Below are positions 55,101-64,000 of a stretch of DNA of 64,000 nucleotides, in pieces. The DNA comes from Methylobacterium sp. Leaf91. Lineage in GTDB: Bacteria; Pseudomonadota; Alphaproteobacteria; Rhizobiales; Beijerinckiaceae. The notes beneath the pieces are model-generated. The model worked only from the letters and a program-made list of their open reading frames with translations. It was not told the DNA's origin and did no database searches. The stretch lies in the NCBI RefSeq assembly GCF_001422815.1, contig NZ_LMMP01000045.1, forward strand, positions 227,765-291,764, given 5' to 3'. Position 1 is the first letter of the stretch; each line of letters opens with the position of its first letter. A program made the translations under genes and the position numbers.

Positions 55101-55700
55101 TCAGCGTCGTGCGGGCGACTCCGTCCGGCGTTGCGCGGGCGCCGTATCGCCCTCACCGGCCGGCTCGACCGGGTCCGCCGTGCCGTCGCCCTTGGACTTC
55201 TTGAACTGCTTCAGGAACCCTTCCGGGTTCTCCGGCAGCTGCGCCACCAGGGCGTCGCCCGATTTCTCGAGCATCGGGCGGCTGCGAGCCTGCGCTGCCC
55301 AATCAGGCATCTTGCCCTGGACCAGCCAGGCCAGGAATACCCAGCCGATCACGCAGATGAGGAATCCGCGCCCAGCGCCGAAGACGAAACCGAGGGACCG
55401 GTCGATCGCGCCGATGCGCGAATCGAGGATCATGTCGGAGACCTTCACCGTGATGATCGACACGATGACGAGGGTGAGGAGGAAGATGGTGGCGATGGAA
55501 GCCACCAGCGCAACGGTGGCATTGGAGACGTGCTGGCTCACCGTGGGCAGCAGCAGGGGATAGAGCTTCCAGGCCACTGCGGCGGCGGCGACCCAGGCGA
55601 CGATGGCGAGAACCTCGCGCGTCGCGCCGCGGACGGCGGCCAGAAGGGCCGAGATGACGACGATGCCGAGAACGGCCAGATCGAGAACGGAAAACGGCAT
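55101..55700 (-). CDS. cvpA: CvpA family membrane protein
   Basis: A 199-residue inner-membrane protein with four hydrophobic helices (LDLAVLGIVVISALLAAVRG, VAAAAVAWKLYPLL, LVASIATIFLLTLVIVSIIT and GRGFLICVIGWVFLAWLV) and a charged C-terminal tail. CvpA is required for colicin V production in E. coli and commonly neighbours purF. Its mechanism is not settled. The start MPFSVLDLA matches the family; the upstream frame is Arg-rich and non-coding. Confidence 0.88.
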   Translation of the reverse strand: MPFSVLDLAVLGIVVISALLAAVRGATREVLAIVAWVAAAAVAWKLYPLLLPTVSQHVSNATVALVASIATIFLLTLVIVSIITVKVSDMILDSRIGAIDRSLGFVFGAGRGFLICVIGWVFLAWLVQGKMPDWAAQARSRPMLEKSGDALVAQLPENPEGFLKQFKKSKGDGTADPVEPAGEGDTAPAQRRTESPARR

Positions 55701-55830
55701 TGATTGGTATGGTCGCACGGGGCAGAGGGGCTGACGATGGCCTGCTCGTGCGGCTCCCCCTCGCCGCCGCGCCTGTATATCGTGCGGAAACTCGGCCGTC
55801 ACCCTCCGGTACGCCCTCCCTTCGCGGGCC

Positions 55831-57267
<1,437 letters not shown>

Positions 57268-57319
57268 GATCGCCTTTTGAAGAAGCACGGACGACAGTCT
57301 GCGGCCATCCAACCCGCGC

Positions 57320-57433
57320 CCTCATCCTGAGGTGACCGCGCCAGCGGACCTCGAAGGAGACCTTCAGGGCCGGCGGCGCCATCTGGAGTTCTCCTTCGAG
57401 GCCTACGCTTCGCTTCGGCACCTCAGGATGAGG
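57320..57433. repeat. Intergenic palindromic repeat, copy 4
   Basis: A 114-bp copy between alr and radA. The left outer arm is altered (CCTCATCCTGAGGTGACC) and the centre is diverged (GGAGACCTTCAGG / GGAGTTCTCCTTC), so the inner pairing is weaker than in other copies. Confidence 0.85.
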
Positions 57434-57455
57434 CGGTGGATTTGGAATCGCCGGA

Positions 57456-58565
57456 TCAGTCGGTAGACTCTACATAACGACGAACATATCGTGAACCAAG
57501 GCCGGTCAGGATTTCGTAGCCGATGGTGCCGGCGGCGTGGCCTACACTGTCCACGTCGAGGGAATCACCGATGAGAACCGCCGGTTCGCCGCGACGGGCC
57601 TCAGGCGCATCGGTGACGTCGAGGATGATGAGGTCCATTGAGATCAGGCCGACGATGGGGCAGGGCACCCCGCCGACGAGGGCATGGCCGCGACCACTCG
57701 CCGAGCGCGGATACCCGTCGGCATAGCCGATGGAGAGGGTGGCGAGCCGTCGCGGACCGGGAGCGGTCCAGCGGGAATTGTAGCCGGCGCTGTCCCCCGT
57801 CTCCACGTCGCGGATCTGGGCGATCCGCGCTTCGAGGCGCACGACCGGCCGCATCGGGTTCGGGCGTCCCGGCATCGGGTTGCCGCCGAACAGGGCGTAG
57901 CCCGGCCGGAGCATGTCGTTCGCGATGCCTGCGCCGAGATAGCAGCCGGAAGAATTCGCGAACGAACCCGGAATGCCCGGAAAGGCGCGGCGTACCGCAT
58001 CGAAGTCCTCGCACTGGCGTCGGTTGATCGCCTCGTCGGGCCGTTCGGCACTGACGAGATGGCTCATCAGCAGGTCGATCCCCGCCGCTGGGATGATCGG
58101 GTCTCCGGCGAGAGCCAGGGCTTCGGGGACTGTCAGGCCGAGGCGGTTCATACCCGTATCGATGTGAAGAGCCGCGGCGAGCGGTCTCCCCGCCTCTGCA
58201 CCCAGCGCCACCCATTCCTCGAGTTCCTCGCGCGACCCGAGGACCGGGCGCAGGGTATGCGCGGCGAGGATGGGGCCGCTGCCGGGAGCGAGGCCGTTGA
58301 GGACGTAGATCGTGGCTTCCGGCAGGAGCGACCGCGCGATGATCGCCTCGCTCGCATGGGCGACGAAGAACGTCCGGCAGCCGGCCTGCCACAGGACCGG
58401 GGCAACCACGTCCAGACCGCAGCCATAGGCGTCGGCCTTCACCACGGCGGCGCAGGGGATATGCGGGGCCTGCGCGCCGAGCCGGCGCCAGTTCTCGGCG
58501 ATGGCCGCGAGGTCGATGGTGAGGCGGGCGCCGTGAATGGCGGCCTCCGGATGAGCGATCGACAT
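57456..58565 (-). CDS. alr: Alanine racemase
   Basis: A 369-residue PLP enzyme supplying D-alanine for peptidoglycan. Lys43 in VVKADAYG should bind PLP. The catalytic tyrosine is in AGYNSRW, and HIDTGMNRLG, RPGYALFG and ISMDLIILDV are family landmarks. The start MSIAHPEAAIHGARL fits family length. It lies downstream of dnaB and upstream of radA on one strand, separated by a palindromic repeat. Confidence 0.94.
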   Translation of the reverse strand: MSIAHPEAAIHGARLTIDLAAIAENWRRLGAQAPHIPCAAVVKADAYGCGLDVVAPVLWQAGCRTFFVAHASEAIIARSLLPEATIYVLNGLAPGSGPILAAHTLRPVLGSREELEEWVALGAEAGRPLAAALHIDTGMNRLGLTVPEALALAGDPIIPAAGIDLLMSHLVSAERPDEAINRRQCEDFDAVRRAFPGIPGSFANSSGCYLGAGIANDMLRPGYALFGGNPMPGRPNPMRPVVRLEARIAQIRDVETGDSAGYNSRWTAPGPRRLATLSIGYADGYPRSASGRGHALVGGVPCPIVGLISMDLIILDVTDAPEARRGEPAVLIGDSLDVDSVGHAAGTIGYEILTGLGSRYVRRYVESTD

Positions 58566-58888
58566 TGCAGGATCTCGTTCGAGCGCGGTGATGGGGCAGT
58601 CTCCGCTGCCTGCAGATCTCATGTGAGGAAGCGGAGTCTACCGTCTCTCGCAGGGTGGACCATAGAGTCGACGGTCTCTGTAGCGCCCTTCGCTCCTCAG
58701 GGCGGCGCTAAAGGATTTACATCCGCTCTTTCAAGCGGGCCGCGTCCATCTCAGCCTTGTGGCGAGAGGTTAGGAGCGGGGGTGATTGGGGGCCCCTCGA
58801 TTGGCTGAGGCTAGGGGACCGATACCCGCCTCCAACTCCTCCCCACAAGAAGGAAGAGGGTCACCCTCACTCGGCGGTATGGAACCGA
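58566..58888. other. Intergenic region between dnaB and alr
   Basis: No gene is seen. It holds two imperfect direct repeats near alr: GAGTCTACCGTCTCT (58634-58648) and GAGTCGACGGTCTCT (58665-58679), 13 of 15 identical and 31 bp apart centre to centre, which could be operator half-sites. The rest is unremarkable. Confidence 0.4.
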
Positions 58889-60376
58889 TTACATGCGCTC
58901 CGGCATCCGGTCTTCGCTGGCCAGATCCGAGAAGCGCGTGATGTTGGCGTCGAACTGCAGCTCCACCGTGCCGGTGGGGCCGTGGCGCTGCTTGCCGAGG
59001 ATGACTTCGGCCTTGCCGTGGACGCGGTTCATCTCCGCCTCCCAGGCGAAGAACTCCTCCGTGCCTTCGCGCGGCTTCTTGTTGTTGACGTAATATTCCT
59101 CGCGGAACACGAACATCACCACGTCGGCGTCCTGCTCGATCGAGCCCGATTCGCGAAGGTCGGAGAGCTGCGGGCGCTTGTCGTCGCGATTCTCCACCTG
59201 ACGCGAGAGCTGCGACAGGCCGATGATCGGCACCGCGAGTTCCTTGGCCAGCGCCTTCATGCCGGTGGTGATCTCGGTCATCTCCTGCACGCGGTTGTCG
59301 CTGCGCTTACCCGAACCGGAGAGCAGCTGCAGATAGTCGATGATGAGGAGGTCGAGACCCTTCTGGCGCTTCAGGCGGCGGGCGCGGGCGGCGAGCTGCG
59401 CGATGGAGATGCCGCCGGTCTGGTCGATGTAGAACGGGATCGTCTGCATGTCCCGGGCGGCATCGGTGATCTTGTAGAAGTCCTCCGGCCGGATGTCGCC
59501 GCGGCGGATCTTGTAGGACGGCACGCCGGATTGCTCGGCGATGATACGGGTGGCCAGCTGCTCGGCCGACATTTCGAGGGAGAAGAACCCGACGATGCCG
59601 CCGTTCTTGGTCTCGATCCGCCCGTCGGGCTGCTTCTCGCCCCGATAGGCCTTGGCGACGTTGAAGGCGATGTTGGTCACCAGCGAAGTCTTGCCCATGG
59701 CCGGACGGCCGGCGAGGATGATCAAGTCGGAGGATTGCAGACCGCCCATCTTGGCGTCGAGATCCGACAGGCCGGTAGCGATGCCCGAGAGCTTGCCGTC
59801 GCGCTGGTAGGCCTTGGCGGCCATGTCCACGGCGGCAGTCAGCGCATCGGAGAATTTCTGGAAGCCGCCATCGTACTTGCCCGATTCGGCGAGCTCGTAG
59901 AGCCGGCGCTCGGTGCCCTCGATCTGGTCGCGGGGCGAGGATTCCACCGGCGCCTCATAGGCACCGTTGACCAGATCCTCGCCGATGGTGATCAGCCGGC
60001 GGCGAATGGCGAGATCGTAGATGGTGCGGCCGTAATCGCCCGCGTTGATGACGGTGGTCGCCTCGGCCGCGAGGCGGGCGAGATACTGCATCACCGTCTG
60101 GCCGCCGAGATCGGCGTCACCGAGATAGGTCTTGAGCGTGATCGGGGTCGCGAGCTTGCCGACCTTGATCAGCGAGGCGGCGACCTCGAAGATCTTGCGG
60201 TGGACATCCTCCATGAAATGCTCGGGCAGGAGGAAGTCCGAGATCCGGTAATAGGCGTCGTTGTTGACGAGGATCGCGCCGAGCAGCGCCTGTTCCGCAT
60301 CGATGTTGTGGGGCGCGACGCGGAACTCCTGCGTGACGCTCTGTAGGTTTGCCGTCAGGGCGTTGGGCAGGGCCAT
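58889..60376 (-). CDS. dnaB: Replicative DNA helicase DnaB
   Basis: A 495-residue hexameric 5'-3' helicase. The N-terminal DnaG-binding domain (PHNIDAEQALLGAILVN) is followed by a RecA fold with Walker A GRPAMGKTSL, DLLIIDYLQLL and the arginine-rich GLSQLSRQVENR. No intein or insertion is present. The start MALPNALTANLQ is adopted. Between dnaB and rplI lie copy 5 of the palindrome and ~400 bases of spacer. Confidence 0.96.
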   Translation of the reverse strand: MALPNALTANLQSVTQEFRVAPHNIDAEQALLGAILVNNDAYYRISDFLLPEHFMEDVHRKIFEVAASLIKVGKLATPITLKTYLGDADLGGQTVMQYLARLAAEATTVINAGDYGRTIYDLAIRRRLITIGEDLVNGAYEAPVESSPRDQIEGTERRLYELAESGKYDGGFQKFSDALTAAVDMAAKAYQRDGKLSGIATGLSDLDAKMGGLQSSDLIILAGRPAMGKTSLVTNIAFNVAKAYRGEKQPDGRIETKNGGIVGFFSLEMSAEQLATRIIAEQSGVPSYKIRRGDIRPEDFYKITDAARDMQTIPFYIDQTGGISIAQLAARARRLKRQKGLDLLIIDYLQLLSGSGKRSDNRVQEMTEITTGMKALAKELAVPIIGLSQLSRQVENRDDKRPQLSDLRESGSIEQDADVVMFVFREEYYVNNKKPREGTEEFFAWEAEMNRVHGKAEVILGKQRHGPTGTVELQFDANITRFSDLASEDRMPERM

Positions 60377-60520
60377 GGGCTGACTCGAGGCTCCGACTTC
60401 TTCGACACCGCGCGGCGATTCCGTCGCCGCATCATTCCGCTACCGCACGACCATGGCCCAGGCATGGTTAGCCGAACCTTAGCCGATTCGCGCGACGCGC
60501 CTTTCGCGCCGCCCCTCTCA

Positions 60521-60634
60521 CCTCATCCTGAGGTGCCCGCTTCAGCGGGCCTCGAAGGAGGGCTCCAGAACCCACCGTGCGAACTGGAGGCCTCCTTCGA
60601 GGCCTCCGCTGCGCTCCGGCACCTCAGGATGAGG
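60521..60634. repeat. Intergenic palindromic repeat, copy 5
   Basis: A 114-bp copy between rplI and dnaB. The outer arms CCTCATCCTGAGGTGC and GCACCTCAGGATGAGG-type are intact and the inner arms GGCCTCGAAGGAGGGCTCC and GGAGGCCTCCTTCGAGGCC pair well. Confidence 0.9.
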
Positions 60635-60783
60635 TGGCCGGGCGGGATGGAGTGTGCCCGGATTGCGACACGAAAAACGCCCGCCACCCCTTTCGGGATG
60701 ACAGGCGCCATGCTGGAACAAATCGGGAACCAGTCAACCCCTTCGGGCGACGATCCCCGTTCTCCACCGGTCGTGGATGCAGC

Positions 60784-61347
60784 TTACTCGCGGTCGTCGC
60801 CGGCCTCGGCGAGAGCGGCGCCGACTTCGAGGCCGAGGTCGTCGAGGTTGAACGCCTCACGCTCGGTGGTCGATTCGCCGCGGGCCTGACGCTCGGCCTC
60901 TTCCGGCGAACGGGCGACGTTGACGGTGACGGTCACCTCGACCTCGGGGTGCAGCACCACCGGCACGTTGTGCAGGCCCAGCGTCTTGATCGGCTGGTTG
61001 AGGGCGAACTGATCGCGGCCGACGGTGAAGCCCTCAGCGGTGACGACTTCGGCGAGATCGCGGGTGGAGACCGAACCGTAGAGCACGCCGGTCTCGCCCG
61101 ACTGACGGATCAGCACGAAGCTCTTGCCCTCGAGGGTCTCGGCGACGGACTGGGCCTCGGTCTTGCGCTCCAGGTTGCGGGCTTCGAGCTGCGCGCGCTG
61201 GGTCTCGAAATGCTTCTTGTTGCCGGCGGTGGCGCGCAGGGCCTTGCCGCGGGCGAGAAGGAAGTTGCGGGCGTAGCCCGGCTTCACGTTCACGGTCTCG
61301 CCCATCTGGCCGAGTTTGGCGACGCGCTCGAGGAGGATGACTTCCAT
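60784..61347 (-). CDS. rplI: 50S ribosomal protein L9
   Basis: A 187-residue ribosomal protein. The N-terminal rRNA-binding domain has MEVILLERVAKLGQMGETV and VKPGYARNFLLARGKA. A long helix and the C-terminal domain follow. The extra ~35 residues at the C-terminus, with acidic residues, are typical of alphaproteobacterial L9. It is the last gene of the rpsF-rpsR-DUF2232-rplI operon. Confidence 0.95.
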   Translation of the reverse strand: MEVILLERVAKLGQMGETVNVKPGYARNFLLARGKALRATAGNKKHFETQRAQLEARNLERKTEAQSVAETLEGKSFVLIRQSGETGVLYGSVSTRDLAEVVTAEGFTVGRDQFALNQPIKTLGLHNVPVVLHPEVEVTVTVNVARSPEEAERQARGESTTEREAFNLDDLGLEVGAALAEAGDDRE

Positions 61348-61414
61348 GATCTTGGTCCTTGCTGGGGTGGGGTGTGTCGAGAGAGATCCGGCCGCGTGAC
61401 GCGGGAGACGGGCC

Positions 61415-62479
61415 TCAGGTTCGTCCGGCGTCTTCCTTGGGACGGCGCCGGTTGAAGGCGGTGTCGGCGAGGCCGAACAGCGTCAGGGCGAAAAGGGCGA
61501 CGCCCTGCGTGAAGAACAGGATGAGATAGAGCCCGAACAGGAGGGCCATGCGTCCGGGCCGGCCACGGCTGCGGTCGTGGAAGGCGGCGAGGCCCTGCAT
61601 GGCGAAGGCGGCGGTCAGCGCACCGATGAGGCAAACGCCGAGGACGCCTGGATAGCCGGGCACCAGGGCCAGCACGAAGGCCGCTCCCAGGATGCCGAGG
61701 ACGGAGCGCGGCATCGCGGTTGAGGGGATGTCGGGCCAGGGCCGAGGCAGGCGGCCGGAAATGCGCACGATCCGGCCCGCGGCCCAGAGATAGAAGGTGA
61801 GCAGCACGGCAAGACCCTGCGTCGCCAGTCCGGGGGCGATCGTCGCCAGGGCATCCGCCACAGCGTTCTGCTGGTCGGTGCCGGGTTCGGCGGAGGGCGC
61901 CGTCTTCGCATCCGATTCTGGCTGAGTCGCTGGCGTCTCCGTGGGCGGGGCATTCTCTACCGGCGCGGGATTCTCCGTCGTCGAAGGGGTTCCTGCAGGT
62001 GCAGCGGCGGGGGGCGTCGCACGGGTCTTGCCCTGCATCGTCACCAGCGTGCGCGTCATCCCGCGCAACTGGGTCTGGAAGGTCTCGAAGTTCGGCGACG
62101 CGATGACCGCGATGGCGACGAAGGCGAGCCCGGCGGTGCCGGCGGTCCAGGCGAGAAGCCGCCCGGTCGGGTACCATTCCATGGTGCCGTCGGCATTCGG
62201 GCGGCCGAGCAGGGCGAGATAGGCCAGCCACCAGGCCGGCAGCGCCAGATAGGCGAGGAAGCCGAGGCCGAGGAAGGGCTGCAGGAAGGAGAGCGCGATG
62301 GCGCCCGTGATCGCAGCGACGAGGGCGGCCTTGTGGCTCCAGCCGAGGCCCACGATCAGGATCGGGAGCGGGGCGAGCAGATAGAGAACGATCGACAGCA
62401 AAGTGCCCTTCAGCAGGACGCCGAAGAGGAGTGCGGAGACGAGGCCCGCGCCGATGCCGATACCGAGAAACTGTGTCAT
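61415..62479 (-). CDS. DUF2232 family membrane protein
   Basis: A 354-residue protein with about eight hydrophobic helices. An Ala/Pro/Thr-rich periplasmic or cytoplasmic loop occupies ~140-205. DUF2232 proteins resemble energy-coupling or YybS-type membrane proteins of unknown role. Their location between rpsR and rplI is conserved in Rhizobiales, implying a growth-linked function; that is inference. The gap of ~200 bases from rpsR contains two hairpins. Confidence 0.85.
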   Translation of the reverse strand: MTQFLGIGIGAGLVSALLFGVLLKGTLLSIVLYLLAPLPILIVGLGWSHKAALVAAITGAIALSFLQPFLGLGFLAYLALPAWWLAYLALLGRPNADGTMEWYPTGRLLAWTAGTAGLAFVAIAVIASPNFETFQTQLRGMTRTLVTMQGKTRATPPAAAPAGTPSTTENPAPVENAPPTETPATQPESDAKTAPSAEPGTDQQNAVADALATIAPGLATQGLAVLLTFYLWAAGRIVRISGRLPRPWPDIPSTAMPRSVLGILGAAFVLALVPGYPGVLGVCLIGALTAAFAMQGLAAFHDRSRGRPGRMALLFGLYLILFFTQGVALFALTLFGLADTAFNRRRPKEDAGRT

Positions 62480-62616
62480 CGATCCCGCTGTCCCGCTGTC
62501 CCGGAAAAGGGCAGGGTTAGAGGCGTTTCATTTCGCCCCAACGACGTCCGGCAGCGCGCATGCGGCCGATACGAAGAATGTTTCCGCCGACCTGTGGCAG
62601 CGGAAGTAAAGATTCT

Positions 62617-62670
62617 GCGCCGCCGCGCGGGCGGCGGGCGTCCTGGCCCGGATCGAACCGAGCCAGGACG
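62617..62670 (-). terminator. Two hairpins after rpsR
   Basis: On the minus strand, 7 bases after the rpsR stop, a perfect 9-bp outer stem CGTCCTGGC/GCCAGGACG (with a partly pairing inner CGG/CCG) is followed by a GC-rich stem of the GCCGCCCGCGCGGCGGC type. Then comes ATCTTTACTT. Partial termination or processing before DUF2232 is plausible. Confidence 0.45.
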
Positions 62671-62676
62671 ATGGTC

Positions 62677-62964
62677 TTACTTGATCACGTAGGGGAGGAA
62701 GCCGAGGAAGCGGGCGCGCTTGATCGCCTGGGCGAGTTCACGCTGCTTCTTGGCCGACACCGCCGTGATGCGCGACGGCACGATCTTGCCGCGCTCGGAA
62801 ACGTAGCGCGACAGGAGCTTGACATCCTTGTAGTCGATCTTGGGAGCGTTCGCGCCCGAGAACGGGCAGGTCTTGCGACGACGGAAGAAGGGACGACGTC
62901 CGCCGCCCGCACCACCACCACCACCAGCGGCAGGAGCCGCACCAGGTCCAGCACCGAAACCCAT
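62677..62964 (-). CDS. rpsR: 30S ribosomal protein S18
   Basis: A 95-residue protein. The core contains RRPFFRRRKTCPFSG, DYKDVKLLSRYVSERGKIVPSR and KKQRELAQAIKRARFLGFLP. A Gly/Ala/Pro-rich N-terminal extension of ~22 residues is seen, longer than E. coli S18. It starts three bases after rpsF ends, so translation is coupled. It forms a heterodimer with S6 on the platform. Confidence 0.96.
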   Translation of the reverse strand: MGFGAGPGAAPAAGGGGGAGGGRRPFFRRRKTCPFSGANAPKIDYKDVKLLSRYVSERGKIVPSRITAVSAKKQRELAQAIKRARFLGFLPYVIK

Positions 62965-62967
62965 GGC

Positions 62968-63435
62968 TTAGTTCTCCCCGCCGAAGCTGCGCTCGGGACG
63001 GTCGCCGCGATCACCGCGGTCGCCACGATCCCGGTCGCCACCGAATCCACCACCACCGAAGCCTTCGTCGTCACGACGACGGCCGCGCTCACGATCCTTG
63101 CGGTCGTCGCGGTCGCGCTTCTGCATCATCGCCGACGGCTCGGACTCGAGCTCTTCGACGCGGACGGTCATGAAGCGCAGGACGTCCTCGGAGATCTGCA
63201 TCTGGCGCTCCATCTCGGCGAGAGCCGCCGGGGGGGCGTCGACGTTGAGGAGCGTGAAATGCGCCTTGCGGTTCTTCTTGATGCGGTAGGCGAGGGACTT
63301 CACGCCCCACATCTCGATCTTCTCGACCTTGCCGCCGTTGGCTTCGATGACGCCCTTGTAGGTCTCGACCATGGTCTCGACCTGCTGGGCCGTCACGTCC
63401 TGGCGCGCCAGGAAGACGTGTTCGTAGAGAGGCAT
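62968..63435 (-). CDS. rpsF: 30S ribosomal protein S6
   Basis: A 155-residue protein. The core (about 1-100) starts MPLYEHVFLARQDVTAQQVE and includes KIEMWGVKSLAYRIKKNRKA. The C-terminal tail is highly charged, with repeating DRGDRGDR units and Gly-rich stretches, as in many alphaproteobacterial S6 proteins. The start codon is preceded by a hairpin burying GAAGGG, likely a control element. It is the first gene of the operon. Confidence 0.96.
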   Translation of the reverse strand: MPLYEHVFLARQDVTAQQVETMVETYKGVIEANGGKVEKIEMWGVKSLAYRIKKNRKAHFTLLNVDAPPAALAEMERQMQISEDVLRFMTVRVEELESEPSAMMQKRDRDDRKDRERGRRRDDEGFGGGGFGGDRDRGDRGDRGDRPERSFGGEN

Positions 63436-63437
63436 AA

Positions 63438-63464
63438 CGGGCCCTTCATAGCAAAAGGGGCCCG
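63438..63464 (-). promoter_or_regulatory. rpsF leader hairpin covering the ribosome-binding site
   Basis: On the minus strand CGGGCCC-13 bases-GGGCCCG forms a perfect 7-bp stem ending two bases before the rpsF ATG. The Shine-Dalgarno-like GAAGGG overlaps the 3' arm, and CCG lies just 5' of the stem. S6:S18 complexes are known to repress rpsF in several bacteria via a CCG-bearing hairpin, which this resembles. Confidence 0.55.
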
Positions 63465-63799
63465 ACGGCACGGATGTGCGGATGTCGATCGTCGGGCCGG
63501 TTCAACGCGTTTCACCCGGCGCCAAGCCCTTCGAGCCGTTTGAAGGCCCGAGCGGTTGATCGAAGGCGGAGACACGGGACGATGGAGCGAACTCCGCATG
63601 CCGGACAAGCCGGCACCGTCCGTTCAGCCCCCAGCCGGAGCGAACGCGAGCTGCGGCGCATAGACGAGTTCGGGCGGGATGGCAAGGATGACGGTAGACA
63701 TGATCGCCCCGATCCCAGCGGCAAGGAAGCCCGCGAATCGATCCGCATCCGATGATAGAGGAGCCGCCGGAACGCGCACGCCATGTTGGAGGATCGCCG
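63465..63799. other. Divergent control region rpsF/xoxF
   Basis: It separates the rpsF leader from the xoxF start and must carry promoters for both. A strong GGAGGA site lies just before xoxF. I cannot place -35/-10 boxes or a lanthanide-switch operator with confidence, and no gene is seen. Confidence 0.4.
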
Positions 63800-64000
63800 A
63801 TGTCAGCTATGAAACGAGCCGTGGCCCTCCTGCTCTGTCTCTTTGCGTCCGGCCCGGCCATCGCCGACGAGCCCGTGCTGCAGACGGTCGATTACGCCAA
63901 CACGCGCTATTCGAAGCTCGACCAGATCAATGCCAGCAACGTTAAGCAGCTGCAGGTGGCCTGGACGTTCTCGACCGGTGTCCTGCGCGGCCACGAAGGC
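63800..64000 (+). CDS. xoxF: XoxF-type lanthanide-dependent methanol dehydrogenase (5' part only)
   Basis: Only the first 67 codons are inside the window. A signal peptide (AVALLLCLFASGPAIADE) precedes VDYANTRYSKLDQINASNVK and QLQVAWTFSTGVLRGHEG, which match XoxF/MxaF PQQ-dependent methanol dehydrogenases; the wording fits XoxF more closely. It would oxidise methanol to formaldehyde or formate in the periplasm with PQQ and a lanthanide. GGAGGA lies seven bases before the ATG. A second ATG three codons in is possible. The PQQ and metal ligands are beyond the edge. Confidence 0.85.
   Translation, partial: MSAMKRAVALLLCLFASGPAIADEPVLQTVDYANTRYSKLDQINASNVKQLQVAWTFSTGVLRGHEG

Overview
The window is high-GC alphaproteobacterial chromosome, most probably Methylobacterium or Methylorubrum. 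The strongest evidence is a DmrA-type dihydromethanopterin reductase gene and the start of a XoxF-type methanol dehydrogenase gene at the right edge. GC-rich codon use, dispersed long palindromes of the Methylobacterium/Rhizobiales type and alphaproteobacterial gene orders (guaB-MAPEG-rsmB-guaA, radA-cvpA-purF-SDR, rpsF-rpsR-DUF2232-rplI) agree. It is ordinary chromosome with small accessory insertions; there is no prophage, insertion sequence, CRISPR array, tRNA or rRNA.

Left part (1-22 kb): a lone receiver protein; an osmoprotectant-type ABC importer (binding protein plus two permeases, no ATPase beside it); a membrane-bound MHYT-PAS-GGDEF-EAL c-di-GMP protein; an L,D-transpeptidase and an extensin-like protein; a MarR/response-regulator/histidine-kinase operon of the PetP/PetR type divergent from ilvE; a GST divergent from a TetR regulator with two matching operators; a solitary Flp pilin; a MATE exporter coupled to a KefC-type antiporter; and two DUF1127 proteins.

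Middle (22-48 kb): a MocR regulator with an acyl-CoA dehydrogenase; ispH and thrB; an aldehyde dehydrogenase with a clear terminator; a serine hydrolase; two MFS exporters; a small membrane-protein pair whose first gene carries an in-frame stop; a parDE module flanked by 56-bp imperfect direct repeats; then guaB, a MAPEG protein, a PanE-like reductase, rsmB and guaA, followed by vapBC, an OmpA-domain protein and an unidentified secreted protein.

Right part (48-64 kb): nnrU-like, a YfgM-like protein, der, a YbdK-type ligase, dmrA, an SDR, purF, cvpA, radA, alr, dnaB, and the ribosomal operon rpsF-rpsR-DUF2232-rplI, divergent from xoxF. guaB, guaA and purF together cover much of purine nucleotide supply.

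Five copies of a 110-114 bp palindromic element lie between genes, all in one orientation. Other regulatory signals include an inverted repeat at the petP start, paired TetR boxes, and a hairpin that buries the rpsF ribosome-binding site, where S6:S18 autoregulation would be expected.
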